A DNA stretch of 23,776 nt. Origin: Nitrosarchaeum sp. GTDB taxonomy: Archaea > Thermoproteota > Nitrososphaeria > Nitrososphaerales > Nitrosopumilaceae. A program made the position numbers and the translations under genes. Where the stretch lies: contig JABFSW010000155.1 in NCBI GenBank assembly GCA_013140415.1, positions 1 to 23,776 on the forward strand. The letters are read 5' to 3'. The notes under the pieces were generated by a model that did no database searches, was not told the DNA's origin, and saw nothing but the letters and a program-made list of their open reading frames with translations. Positions 13,999 to 22,400 of the stretch are shown in pieces (position 1 is the stretch's first letter; the number at the start of each line of letters is the position of its first letter).

Positions 13999-14017
13999 AT
14001 ACCGTACCATACGGTAT
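13999..14017. promoter_or_regulatory. Dyad operator over start codon of winged-helix gene
   Basis: ATACCGTA-CCA-TACGGTAT is a perfect 8-bp inverted repeat with a 3-bp spacer. Its last two bases are the A and T of the ATG at 14016. The position, about 10-31 nt after the TATA-like box, is where a bound repressor would block RNA polymerase initiation. A dimeric DNA-binding protein is encoded directly downstream, so autorepression is the simplest reading. Confidence 0.6.
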
Positions 14018-14363
14018 GATGCGAGCAAGACTAACATACATACCTGTAGAAGTAGCAGACCAATTCGAAGATTTTATTATAAAAAGAGACGTCCAAATAC
14101 TTGATGCAGTAAAAGCAAGAACACGTGATTACAGTACATTATCTCTTCTGAAATTACTGTATCAGCTTAGAGGAAATCCAATGACATTTTCAGATCTGTA
14201 TTCAAAATCAAAAATAAGAATGAAAAAATCATTTCTAAATTATTTACATCTTTGTGTAAATTACAACTTTGTGCAAAAAGAAGCAAGTGGATCAAATATG
14301 ATCTATTCCATAACAGACAAAGGAAGAACCATGTTAAATTTGTTTATTCATAAAAGTAATTAG
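14016..14363 (+). CDS. Winged-helix transcription regulator (ArnR1/PadR-like)
   Basis: A 115-residue protein. After a 30-residue lead, a helix-turn-helix runs from about 41 to 85 (LSLLKLLYQLRGNP...SDLYSKSKIRMKKSFLNYL), and a wing follows with YSITDKGRTMLNLF (96-109), the usual archaeal winged-helix ending. It probably binds DNA as a dimer. The N-terminal IPVEVADQFEDFI may be a dimer helix. Two adjacent ATG codons (14016, 14019) exist. A perfect dyad covers the start codon. The PAC2 gene follows after 21 nt and may be under the same control. Confidence 0.75.
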   Translation: MMRARLTYIPVEVADQFEDFIIKRDVQILDAVKARTRDYSTLSLLKLLYQLRGNPMTFSDLYSKSKIRMKKSFLNYLHLCVNYNFVQKEASGSNMIYSITDKGRTMLNLFIHKSN

Positions 14364-14384
14364 ACAGAACAATCGATGTAAAGA

Positions 14385-15110
14385 ATGCAAGAAGCGTTTC
14401 CAGAAGCAGAAGTATTTGAAATTAAAAAAACTGAACTCAACAGCCCAATAATATTTGCAGGGTTTGTAGGAGCAGGTCTTGTAGGACCACTTGCAATTAG
14501 TCACATCATTGAAGAATTAAAAATGGAGGAGATAGGATTAATGAGATCAAAATATCTTCCACCATCAACTGTTTTTATGAAAGGCAGATTACGTCATCCT
14601 TTTAGATTTTATGCAAACAAAGAAGGCACAATATGTGCAATAATTTGTGAAATAACATTAAGAATGGAGGGATTGTATTCGCTTGTTTCAGCTATTTTAG
14701 ATTGGGCAGAGAAAAAAGGTTCAAAAGAAATTGTAATTTTAGATGGGATAGCAAGTGAAGAGCATGATGATAAAGCATATTGTGCAGCAGGAGAAGATTT
14801 GATAAGAACGATGGCAGACAAAGATATCAGTATGATTCCACAGGGATTTATCACCGGAATTCCAGGAGGAATTTTAAATGAATGCATTATAAGAAAAATT
14901 CAGGGAATATCTCTACTTGCAAAAGCAAACAAAACATCGCCAGATCCTGCAGCTGCATCGACGTTAATAGAGGCATTAAATAGATTCTATGATATGAAAG
15001 TAGACACATCAGATTTGGAGAAAGAAAAAGATAGAATTAATTCTGAATTTAGCGAATTGTCTCAAAAATATGTTGAGCATAGAGAAGAGTTTGCTGGCAT
15101 GTACATGTGA
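14385..15110 (+). CDS. PAC2-family protein (proteasome-assembly-chaperone-like)
   Basis: A 241-residue protein with the archaeal PAC2 core: IIFAGFVGAGLVGPLAISHII (about 22-42, given by ends I22 and I42), then IVILDGIASEE (122-132), GFITGIPGGILNECI (153-167) and SPDPAAASTLIEALNRFYDMKVD (185-207). The last 30 residues are charged and helical, likely a coiled coil. Eukaryotic relatives chaperone proteasome assembly; archaeal versions are often treated as ATP-grasp- or assembly-related, but the activity is unproven. It lies between the regulator and purM; purM has its own TATA box, so they need not be functionally linked. Confidence 0.82.
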   Translation: MQEAFPEAEVFEIKKTELNSPIIFAGFVGAGLVGPLAISHIIEELKMEEIGLMRSKYLPPSTVFMKGRLRHPFRFYANKEGTICAIICEITLRMEGLYSLVSAILDWAEKKGSKEIVILDGIASEEHDDKAYCAAGEDLIRTMADKDISMIPQGFITGIPGGILNECIIRKIQGISLLAKANKTSPDPAAASTLIEALNRFYDMKVDTSDLEKEKDRINSEFSELSQKYVEHREEFAGMYM

Positions 15111-15126
15111 GTCAAAAACTAGGCAA

Positions 15127-15137
15127 ATTCTTTTATT
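15127..15137 (+). promoter_or_regulatory. TATA-like box of purM
   Basis: ATTCTTTTATT is centred 27-28 nt before the ATG at 15160. It supports the shorter purM start over one at 15070 that would overlap PAC2. Confidence 0.5.
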
Positions 15138-15159
15138 CACAGCAAATACGCATGAAACT

Positions 15160-16182
15160 ATGGTCTTAACCTACAAAAAGGCAGGCGTGGACATAGCCAA
15201 AATCAAACAAAGTCAAGCAGCAATTGGCAAGATGATTGGATCGACACATAAACTCCAAAAAATGGCAAAAATCACACATGGTTTTGGACATTATGCTGGA
15301 ATTGTAGAGATTCCAGGAGGAAAATTATTAGCTACACACACAGATGGTGTAGGAACCAAAGTAGTAATTGCAAATTTGATGAAAAAATACAACACAATTG
15401 GAATTGATTGTGTTGCAATGAATGTAAATGATATAATCTGTATTGGCGCAACTCCGGTTTCATTTGTAGATTATATTGCTGCAAACAAAAATGAACAAAG
15501 AATTTTCAAAGGAATTGTAGAAGGGTTGGTAAAAGGTGCAAAGAAATCGGCAATGCCAATTGTGGGAGGAGAGACAGCAATAATGCCAGATGTCATTGCA
15601 GGAAAAGGATTTTCATTTGACTTAGCTGGAATGGTAGTAGGGCTTGTTTCAAAAAAAGACATGGTGCTTGGAAATAAAATAAAAACAGGGGACATTATCA
15701 TAGGTGCAAAAAGTAGTGGAATGCATTCCAACGGATATTCATTAGCAAGAAAAGCGCTTTTAACAAAATATTCCATAAAAGACAAAGTAAAAGGGGTGGG
15801 AGTAATAGGAGAATCTCTTTTGACACCCACCGAAATTTATGTAAAACCAGTTTTAGAAATAATTCAAAAGTGTAAAATAAATGGATTGGCACACATTACA
15901 GGTGGAGCATTTACAAAATTACTTCGCCTCAAAAAAATAGGATATAACATAGATTCACTACCGACAATTCCACCCATAATGAAATTAATTGAAGAACAAG
16001 GTGTGAACCAAGATGAAATGTATAAAACATTTAACATGGGTGTAGGATTTTGTGTTGTAGCATCAAAAGATCAAGCAGATAAAATAAAATCAATATTTAA
16101 AAAACACCGTATCTCAAGTCAGGAAATTGGTCAAATTACATCTAGAAAAGGAGTTTTTGTAAATTCTACAAAAATTGCATAA
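15160..16182 (+). CDS. purM: Phosphoribosylformylglycinamidine cyclo-ligase (AIR synthetase)
   Basis: A 340-residue enzyme making 5-aminoimidazole ribonucleotide from FGAM with ATP, the fifth step of purine synthesis. The start MVLTYKKAGVDI is the standard PurM entry. ATHTDGVGTK (about 52-61) binds the nucleotide, with MNVNDIICIGATP, GGETAIMP, GMHSNGYSLAR and HITGGAF following in the usual order. ATG at 15160 was chosen because it matches family N-termini and has a TATA-like box 27 nt upstream; a start at 15070 would add 30 residues overlapping PAC2. No other purine gene is adjacent. Confidence 0.96.
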   Translation: MVLTYKKAGVDIAKIKQSQAAIGKMIGSTHKLQKMAKITHGFGHYAGIVEIPGGKLLATHTDGVGTKVVIANLMKKYNTIGIDCVAMNVNDIICIGATPVSFVDYIAANKNEQRIFKGIVEGLVKGAKKSAMPIVGGETAIMPDVIAGKGFSFDLAGMVVGLVSKKDMVLGNKIKTGDIIIGAKSSGMHSNGYSLARKALLTKYSIKDKVKGVGVIGESLLTPTEIYVKPVLEIIQKCKINGLAHITGGAFTKLLRLKKIGYNIDSLPTIPPIMKLIEEQGVNQDEMYKTFNMGVGFCVVASKDQADKIKSIFKKHRISSQEIGQITSRKGVFVNSTKIA

Positions 16183-16223
16183 TAATTAGACAGTTGTGAA
16201 AGAATGTTCAACCAATAATTACC

Positions 16224-16230
16224 TTATATG
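16224..16230 (+). promoter_or_regulatory. TATA-like box of the transporter gene
   Basis: TTATATG is centred about 30 nt before the ATG at 16257; a second AT-rich stretch (16237-16247) lies too close to serve. Confidence 0.4.
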
Positions 16231-16256
16231 ACCACATTTTATTTAAAAATAGAGAA

Positions 16257-17681
16257 ATGTTAGGAACACCCATTCATAAAAAAACAATTACTGGACTTTT
16301 ACTTCTAAGCATCATTTCCATTTTGATTTGGATCATGCCTGCAATGATAGGGTTTGATGCAAGTGTTTCCTTGCGTCTTTTGGCAATAGTTTTGCTTTCA
16401 ATATACATTATACTGGCATTTGAGATTGTTCATAGAACTGTAATTGTGTTAGTTGCAGCTACCATTGCAATCATAATCGGTATCACCACAGGTCTTTTTC
16501 AAGCTGATCAAAGTTTTGAATTTGCAATTCGTTCTGTTGATTTTAACACAATAGGTCTTTTGCTAGGAATGATGATCATTGTGATCATTTTAGCTGAGAC
16601 AGGAATTTTCCAGTATATTGGAATCAAAATGTGTAAAGCATCCAAAGGAAACATGTGGAAGCTTTTGGTCATGATGAGTGTATTTACTGCAGTTACATCG
16701 ATGTTCATAGACAATGTTACAACAATTTTGCTTATGATTCCCATCACTATTTCCATCTTCAAAACTTTTCGCATGTCGCCTATTCCATTCATACTTGCAC
16801 AGGTACTTGCATCAAACGTAGGTGGAACTGCTACTCTTATTGGAGATCCTCCAAACATAATGATAGGTTCGGCTGCTAATATTGACTTTAGTGCATTTTT
16901 GATTCACATGGGTCCTGTAATTGGAATTTCGTTAATAGTATCACTTATTTTGTTCAAAGTATTTTTTAGAAAAGATCTAAGAATAACACCACAAAATCTT
17001 GGAGAATTAATGAGCCAAAATGAGATATCACTCATTAAGGATAGACCGCTTTTGATAAAATCATTATTGGTGTTGTTTAGTGTTATAGTACTTTTTGTTA
17101 TTCATGGTAGTTTACACATTGAACCTTCACTTGTTGCACTTGGTGGAGCAGGCATTTTGCTACTCATATCAAAAATAAAACCTGAAAAAATATTACATGA
17201 TGTTGACTGGAGCACTCTCATATTCTTTGCGTGTCTTTTTATCACCATAAATATCGGAAAAGAATCTGGGATGATTGATGTGTTGGCCAAGACTGCACTT
17301 GGCATAACAGCAGGAAACCCATGGGCAAGTTTCTTTGTGATAACATGGGTGTCTGCAATTGCAAGTTCCTTTGTAGATAACATTCCATTTGCTGCAACTA
17401 TGATACCGCTAATTGATGTTCTAAATCAAAATCCAACCATTGCCGCAGAATTTCATAATGCTATTAGTCCCCTTTGGTGGGCATTATCTTTGGGAGTAGG
17501 GCTTGGGGGAAATGGTACACTTATTGGATCCAGTGCAGGAATCATTGCTATAGGACTGGCAGAAAAACATGGTTACAAAATTACCTTCATGCAATTTTTC
17601 AAAATTGGATTCCCATTCATGATAATAACAGTAGCAGCAGGCAGTGTTGTTTTGATGATTGATCTGATGCTAAGACTGTAA
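16257..17681 (+). CDS. ArsB/NhaD-type ion transporter
   Basis: A 474-residue polytopic membrane protein with about 11-12 helices. MFIDNVTTILLMIPIT and VGGTATLIGDPPNIMIGS in the first half, and FVDNIPFAATMIPL with GGNGTLIGSSAG in the second, are the inverted-repeat hairpin signatures of the ArsB/NhaD/P-protein group in the IT superfamily. Members export arsenite or exchange sodium for protons, and some take up dicarboxylates. No arsR or arsenate-reductase gene is nearby, so a Na+/H+ or anion role is as likely as arsenite export. ATG at 16257. Confidence 0.82.
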   Translation: MLGTPIHKKTITGLLLLSIISILIWIMPAMIGFDASVSLRLLAIVLLSIYIILAFEIVHRTVIVLVAATIAIIIGITTGLFQADQSFEFAIRSVDFNTIGLLLGMMIIVIILAETGIFQYIGIKMCKASKGNMWKLLVMMSVFTAVTSMFIDNVTTILLMIPITISIFKTFRMSPIPFILAQVLASNVGGTATLIGDPPNIMIGSAANIDFSAFLIHMGPVIGISLIVSLILFKVFFRKDLRITPQNLGELMSQNEISLIKDRPLLIKSLLVLFSVIVLFVIHGSLHIEPSLVALGGAGILLLISKIKPEKILHDVDWSTLIFFACLFITINIGKESGMIDVLAKTALGITAGNPWASFFVITWVSAIASSFVDNIPFAATMIPLIDVLNQNPTIAAEFHNAISPLWWALSLGVGLGGNGTLIGSSAGIIAIGLAEKHGYKITFMQFFKIGFPFMIITVAAGSVVLMIDLMLRL

Positions 17682-17752
17682 TCATTAGAAGGTTAAGAAT
17701 AGAAAAAGGATAAAATAATCACTTCTAGAAAGTATTGAAAAATAAAAATGAG

Positions 17753-17762
17753 TATTATTTAA
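17753..17762 (+). promoter_or_regulatory. TATA-like box of the elp3-lysS operon
   Basis: TATTATTTAA is centred about 36 nt before the ATG at 17794 and only 12 nt before the ATG at 17770. It therefore fits transcription starting between them and favours the later start. Confidence 0.4.
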
Positions 17763-17793
17763 CGAATTTATGTACAATACAACAGGAATATTC

Positions 17794-19386
17794 ATGAATA
17801 AGTTGGAGCCCATATTTTCAAAAGCATGTGGTGAAATCATGCAAAACCTCCTAACGGTAAATGAACCAACCAAAAAACAAGTCAAAAATGAAATTAAAAA
17901 AATATGTGCAAAATATGCACTTGAGCGAATTCCCAGAAACCATGAAATTCTATCAATGGCAAAAGATTCAGATTTTTCTAAATTACAAAAAGTTTTGCTT
18001 AAAAAACCAATCAAGACTGCATCTGGAGTATCAATAATTGCATTAATGCCAAAGCCATATGCATGTCCACACGGCAGATGTACATATTGCCCAGGTGGAA
18101 TTGAATATAATTCTCCCAATAGCTATACAGGAAAGGAACCATCAACACTTAATGCAATTGAAAACAAATACGATCCCAAACTCCAAATCACAACAAAAAT
18201 TGAAAAACTGATTGCATATGGACATGATCCATCAAAAATGGAAATAGTAATTGTAGGAGGGACATTTTTATTCATGCCAAAAGAATATCAAGAAAATTTT
18301 ATCAAGTCTTGCTATGATGCACTAAATGGAACGGATTCAAACAATTTAGAAGAAGCAAAATCAAACAATGAACATGCAAAAATAAGAAATGTGGGATTTA
18401 CAATTGAAACAAAACCAGATTACTGCAAACAAAAACACATTGATGCAATGCTAGATTATGGAATTACACGAATAGAGATCGGAGTTCAGTCATTACAAGA
18501 AAGAGTGTACAAAATTGTCAATAGAGGACATGATTACAATGACGTAACAGAATCATTTCAAATTTCAAAAGATGCTGGATATAAAATTGTGGCGCATATG
18601 ATGCCAGGTCTTCCTACAATGACTCCAGAGGGAGACATTGCTGATTTTAAAAAATTATTTGATGACTCACAACTCAGACCAGACATGCTGAAAATTTATC
18701 CATCACTAGTCATAGAGAACACCCCACTTTATGACGAATACAAACGTGGGAAATACATCCCATATTCAGATCAAGATATGATCAGAGTTCTAACTGAAGT
18801 AAAGAGAAACATCCCAAAATGGGTCAGAATAATGAGAGTACAAAGAGAGATATCGCCAAATGAGATCATAGCAGGTCCAAAATCAGGAAACCTCAGACAA
18901 ATAGTACATCAAAATCTGAGCAAACAAGGTATTTCATGTAAATGCATAAGATGCAGAGAGGCAGGACTATCAAACAAAAAGACAGATGATCAGAATCTAA
19001 AATTAAACAGAATTGATTACGAATCATCAGGTGGAAATGAGGTATTTTTGTCATATGAAGATACAAATGACTCAATTTATGGATTTTTGAGATTAAGAAA
19101 ACCAAGTATTTTGACACATAGAAAAGAAGTTGGAAACAACTCTTGCATTGTACGAGAACTACATGTATACGGTAAATCATTAAAGTTGGGAGAAAAAGGA
19201 GAAAATCAAATACAACATTCAGGATTGGGGAAAAATTTGATGAAAGAGGCTGAAAGAATTTCTAAAGAAGAATTTGATGCTACAAAACTCTTAGTGATTA
19301 GTGCAGTAGGAACAAGAGAATATTATCAAAAATTAGGGTATTCGTTATATGGACCATACATGACAAAGCCATTGAATCAAGAATAA
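17794..19386 (+). CDS. elp3: Elp3 tRNA wobble-uridine modification enzyme
   Basis: With the start at 17794 the protein has 530 residues. The radical SAM domain (about 80-340) holds CPHGRCTYCPGG with C91, C96 and C99, then TFLFMPKEYQ and FTIETKPDYC as in archaeal Elp3. The C-terminal GNAT domain (about 390-530) has VRELHVYG, HSGLGKNLMKEAE and the ending YYQKLGYSLYGPYM. Elp3 builds the 5-carboxymethyl group on U34 of certain tRNAs using acetyl-CoA. An ATG at 17770 would add eight residues, but a TATA-like box (17753-17762) argues against it. lysS starts 3 nt after its stop. Confidence 0.93.
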   Translation: MNKLEPIFSKACGEIMQNLLTVNEPTKKQVKNEIKKICAKYALERIPRNHEILSMAKDSDFSKLQKVLLKKPIKTASGVSIIALMPKPYACPHGRCTYCPGGIEYNSPNSYTGKEPSTLNAIENKYDPKLQITTKIEKLIAYGHDPSKMEIVIVGGTFLFMPKEYQENFIKSCYDALNGTDSNNLEEAKSNNEHAKIRNVGFTIETKPDYCKQKHIDAMLDYGITRIEIGVQSLQERVYKIVNRGHDYNDVTESFQISKDAGYKIVAHMMPGLPTMTPEGDIADFKKLFDDSQLRPDMLKIYPSLVIENTPLYDEYKRGKYIPYSDQDMIRVLTEVKRNIPKWVRIMRVQREISPNEIIAGPKSGNLRQIVHQNLSKQGISCKCIRCREAGLSNKKTDDQNLKLNRIDYESSGGNEVFLSYEDTNDSIYGFLRLRKPSILTHRKEVGNNSCIVRELHVYGKSLKLGEKGENQIQHSGLGKNLMKEAERISKEEFDATKLLVISAVGTREYYQKLGYSLYGPYMTKPLNQE

Positions 19387-19389
19387 GAT

Positions 19390-20976
19390 ATGTCAGAGCA
19401 GGAAATATTTGGAAAAGGAACTTGGATAGACAAATTAGCTCATGAGTTACTAGAACGTGAAAAATCTCTAGGTAGAAGTTTAGATCTTTTAAGAGTTGAA
19501 AGTGGGCTAGGAGCTTCAGGAGTACCACATATCGGAAGTCTAGGAGATGCGGTTAGAGCATATGGAGTAAAACTTGCACTAGAAAACTTTGGATATAAAT
19601 CTGAATTAATTGCATACTCTGATGATTTAGACGGATTAAGAAAGATTCCAGAAGGATTCCCTGATTCTTTAGAAGAGCATTTGGCAAAACCAGTTTCATT
19701 AATTCCAGACCCATTTGGATGTCACGAGTCATATGGAATGCACATGAGCAGTATTCTTTTGGATGGTCTTGACAAAATGGGAATAAAATATGAATTTAGA
19801 AGAGCAAAAGACACATACAAAAATGGATTACTAAAAGAACAAATTCATACAATTTTGCAAAACAGCTCAAAGATAGGAGATAAAATTTCAGAACTTGTAG
19901 GCCAAGAAAAATTTCAGAAATTTCTCCCATATTTTCCAGTTTGTGCAAACTGTAACAGACTCTACACCGCAGAAGCATTTGAGTATCTAGCAGATGAGAA
20001 GAAAGTAAGATACAAGTGTCATGACGCAGAGATTGGCTCAAAAATGATCAAAGGTTGTGGCCATAATGGAGAAGCAGACATCACAAAAGATTTAGGAAAA
20101 CTGGCATGGAAAGTGGAATTTGCTGCAAGATGGGCAGCATTTGATATTAGATTTGAAGCTTATGGAAAAGACATCATGGATTCTGTCAAAGTAAATGATT
20201 GGGTATCAGATGAGATTTTGAATTTCCCACACCCGCATCATGTCAAATATGAAATGTTTTTAGATAAAGGAGGAAGAAAGATTTCAAAATCACTAGGCAA
20301 TGTTGTCACAGGACAAAAATGGATGGAATTTGGAAGCCCAAAATCAATTCTATTACTTCTTTACAAAAGAATTACAGGTGCAAGAGAAGTAGGATTGGAA
20401 GACATACCATCATTAATGAATGAATATAATGAATTAGAAGACATATTTTTTGGAAAAATTAAAGTGGATAATCAGGCCAAGGTAATAAAATCAAAAGGAC
20501 TTTACGAATATGTCAATCTACTAAATCCTCCAAAAGAACCAGGAATTCATGTTAACTATAGATTACTAGTGGAATTAGCTAAAATGTTCAAAGAAGACAG
20601 AATAGAAAGAGTAATGAAAAAATTGATAGATTATGGAGCAATCAAAAATCCAGAACCACAAATAGAAAAACTAATTGAGTTGGCAGGAAATTTTGCAGAT
20701 GAGTTTGATCAACAAGAAAAAGTAGAAATTGATATGGACGAATCAGCAAAAAAAGTATTGAAGATACTAGTTGATGCACTTAATGCAGAAGAAGAGCCAG
20801 AAGACATTCAAAATACAATATATCAAATTGCAAAATCAAATGGTGTAGAACCAAAAGATTTCTTTAAAATTTTGTATCAAATAATACTTGGCACATCAAG
20901 AGGGCCTAAAATCGGGCCACTAATCTCAGATATTGGAAGAAAACAAGTTGCAAAGATAGTATCAGAATACATCTAA
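19390..20976 (+). CDS. lysS: Lysyl-tRNA synthetase, class I
   Basis: A 528-residue class I LysRS, the archaeal type, unrelated to bacterial class II. HIGS (47-50) is the HIGH signature and KISKS (297-301) is the KMSKS signature. Between them cysteines CANCNR and CHD...CGH suggest a zinc site. It attaches lysine to tRNA-Lys in the cytosol. It starts 3 nt after elp3, so the two are almost surely co-transcribed; Elp3 modifies the wobble base of tRNAs such as tRNA-Lys(UUU), giving a functional link. Followed 5 nt later by a small membrane protein gene. Confidence 0.96.
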   Translation: MSEQEIFGKGTWIDKLAHELLEREKSLGRSLDLLRVESGLGASGVPHIGSLGDAVRAYGVKLALENFGYKSELIAYSDDLDGLRKIPEGFPDSLEEHLAKPVSLIPDPFGCHESYGMHMSSILLDGLDKMGIKYEFRRAKDTYKNGLLKEQIHTILQNSSKIGDKISELVGQEKFQKFLPYFPVCANCNRLYTAEAFEYLADEKKVRYKCHDAEIGSKMIKGCGHNGEADITKDLGKLAWKVEFAARWAAFDIRFEAYGKDIMDSVKVNDWVSDEILNFPHPHHVKYEMFLDKGGRKISKSLGNVVTGQKWMEFGSPKSILLLLYKRITGAREVGLEDIPSLMNEYNELEDIFFGKIKVDNQAKVIKSKGLYEYVNLLNPPKEPGIHVNYRLLVELAKMFKEDRIERVMKKLIDYGAIKNPEPQIEKLIELAGNFADEFDQQEKVEIDMDESAKKVLKILVDALNAEEEPEDIQNTIYQIAKSNGVEPKDFFKILYQIILGTSRGPKIGPLISDIGRKQVAKIVSEYI

Positions 20977-20981
20977 GAAAC

Positions 20982-21182
20982 ATGGCCCACAGTGAGCACA
21001 ACAAATCAAGAAACAGCGGGAGTTTTGCATTGATAATATTTGGTGCACTGTTGTTAATTTTAGCACCAACCATAAATCCTAGCAGTCCAGTATTAGGTAC
21101 CATTGCATTAATTGGTGGAATTATTATTGGCGGAGTTGGGTTTTACCTCAAGTTTATTCGTACAAGAGCAAAACAAGTCTAA
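20982..21182 (+). CDS. Small two-helix membrane protein (66 aa)
   Basis: A 66-residue protein with a polar N-terminus containing two histidines (residues 3 and 6), two hydrophobic segments (about 14-30 and 37-58) separated by an NPSSP turn, and a basic C-terminus (FIRTRAKQV), so both ends likely face the cytosol. It starts 5 nt after lysS and belongs to the same operon. Small membrane proteins like this are common in this archaeal group. I do not recognise a named family. Confidence 0.7.
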   Translation: MAHSEHNKSRNSGSFALIIFGALLLILAPTINPSSPVLGTIALIGGIIIGGVGFYLKFIRTRAKQV

Positions 21183-21219
21183 AGAAACGTTCATCTTTTG
21201 GGAAATTTTGTAGATAAAC

Positions 21220-21990
21220 ATGGGCATTTTTGGAAAGAAGAAGGAGCAAACAGATGAAAGAACATATGAAAAAAGTGAAGAAGTTATTTTAAAAGAAGCG
21301 CTTGAAACAGAAGTAATAGATTTACAAAAAGAATTCAGAGCAAAACAAGAAGAGATAGAAAACATAACAAAAAAAATACAAAGCGTAAAAGAAGAATACG
21401 ATATAGCAACAAGCAATTTGATGTCAGTAAAAAAAGAATCCAATCAGAAAAAAATGGAACTTGATACGACATATTTAGAGTATAAAGACATCAAATCAAA
21501 AATAAATAATATAGATGAAAGACTCAATAAAAATAAAAAGTCAGTGGAGGAATTAGATAAAGTAGAATCAAATCTCACAAAAATGAAGCATGATCTTGAA
21601 AAGATTACAAAAGAGCATGATGCAATTAAAGAAAAAATAACAGAAGAACAATCATCATTGCACAAAATACTTGCACAGCAAATTCATGCACAAAAAGAAT
21701 TAGATGAGATTACTTCAAGACTATACAATGTAAAAAATCTGCAAGATAATAATGAAACAAGTGTTTTTACGCTTAAAGAAAAAGAATTCATAGATAAAAC
21801 TAGAGATAAAAGAGAAACAAAAGGCATCATAGAAGCGGCAAGTGTAGTGGTAGGGTCATTAAAATCAAAATTAAACATGGCAGAAAAAGAACTAGAAACA
21901 GTGCAGACATTATTAGAAAAAGAGCGTAATGAACATATTCAGACTAAAAATGAACTTGAAAAACTAAAAAGGAAATTAGATTCCAACTAG
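21220..21990 (+). CDS. Long coiled-coil protein (256 aa)
   Basis: After a short basic N-terminus (MGIFGKKKEQ) the protein is almost entirely heptad-rich and charged, with long coiled-coil stretches at about 24-165 and 205-255. They are separated by a less charged segment (about 180-204, EAASVVVGSLKSK) that may be a hinge. No catalytic motif, cysteine or signal peptide is seen. Such proteins act as scaffolds, DNA-organising or cell-division factors, but nothing here selects one. It lies 37 nt after the two-helix membrane protein gene and probably shares its transcript. Composition-driven matches to SMC-like proteins would be uninformative. Confidence 0.7.
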   Translation: MGIFGKKKEQTDERTYEKSEEVILKEALETEVIDLQKEFRAKQEEIENITKKIQSVKEEYDIATSNLMSVKKESNQKKMELDTTYLEYKDIKSKINNIDERLNKNKKSVEELDKVESNLTKMKHDLEKITKEHDAIKEKITEEQSSLHKILAQQIHAQKELDEITSRLYNVKNLQDNNETSVFTLKEKEFIDKTRDKRETKGIIEAASVVVGSLKSKLNMAEKELETVQTLLEKERNEHIQTKNELEKLKRKLDSN

Positions 21991-22029
21991 TATAGACAGA
22001 ATATAAAAAAACAGCACTAATTTTCAAAC

Positions 22030-22128
22030 TTAACGCATGAAATCTACAACATATAGTGAGAAAAAGAAAAATGCAATGCCACCACCAAGAATAGCAATCC
22101 ATGCAGCAATTTGTTTAGTTTTAGACAT
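22030..22128 (-). CDS. Tiny single-helix membrane protein (32 aa)
   Basis: ATG at 22128 opens 32 codons to TAA at 22030: a short basic start (MSKTKQ), one hydrophobic helix (about 7-28, with AILGGGIAFFFFSLYVV) and a DFMR end. The length and composition match small accessory subunits of membrane complexes or orphan microproteins. Its existence is inferred from one open frame with a clear helix and positive-inside layout. It heads a minus-strand series of small genes. Confidence 0.45.
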   Translation of the reverse strand: MSKTKQIAAWIAILGGGIAFFFFSLYVVDFMR

Positions 22129-22195
22129 ATTAGCAAATTCAAAAAAACACATTATTGAATCTACTTAATCATTAAAAATAAACACCGTAGAAAGG

Positions 22196-22369
22196 TTAGC
22201 CGTAAATTAAGCAATGTTCGCATTCACAATTTGCTTGTTGTTTTAATTTTACCAAACATTTTTTGTGTTGACCAGCTTGACATTGAACACATACTTGATC
22301 TATGTTATCAACGCTTGTATATTTTTTTGATTGATCAAAACCAAATCCACCATCTTGAGGTCCAACCAT
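22196..22369 (-). CDS. Small cysteine-rich zinc-binding protein (57 aa)
   Basis: ATG at 22369 to TAA at 22196, 57 codons. The N-terminal third is glycine- and polar-rich (MVGPQDGGFGFDQSKKY), then six cysteines fall as CxxC (27-30), Cys38, and CxCxxC (48, 50, 53), with histidines H35 and H52. Such spacing suggests one or two zinc sites. It resembles the Cys pattern of the partial protein at 2-142. No named family recognised; a small nucleic-acid-binding or adaptor protein is plausible. Confidence 0.6.
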   Translation of the reverse strand: MVGPQDGGFGFDQSKKYTSVDNIDQVCVQCQAGQHKKCLVKLKQQANCECEHCLIYG

Positions 22370-22400
22370 GTTATCTTGACATTAAAGCAGTATTTCTACT

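Noticed and set aside
16257..17681. Naming the transporter arsB
   Set aside because: The signatures are shared by NhaD, P-protein and dicarboxylate carriers, and no arsenic-resistance gene is adjacent.
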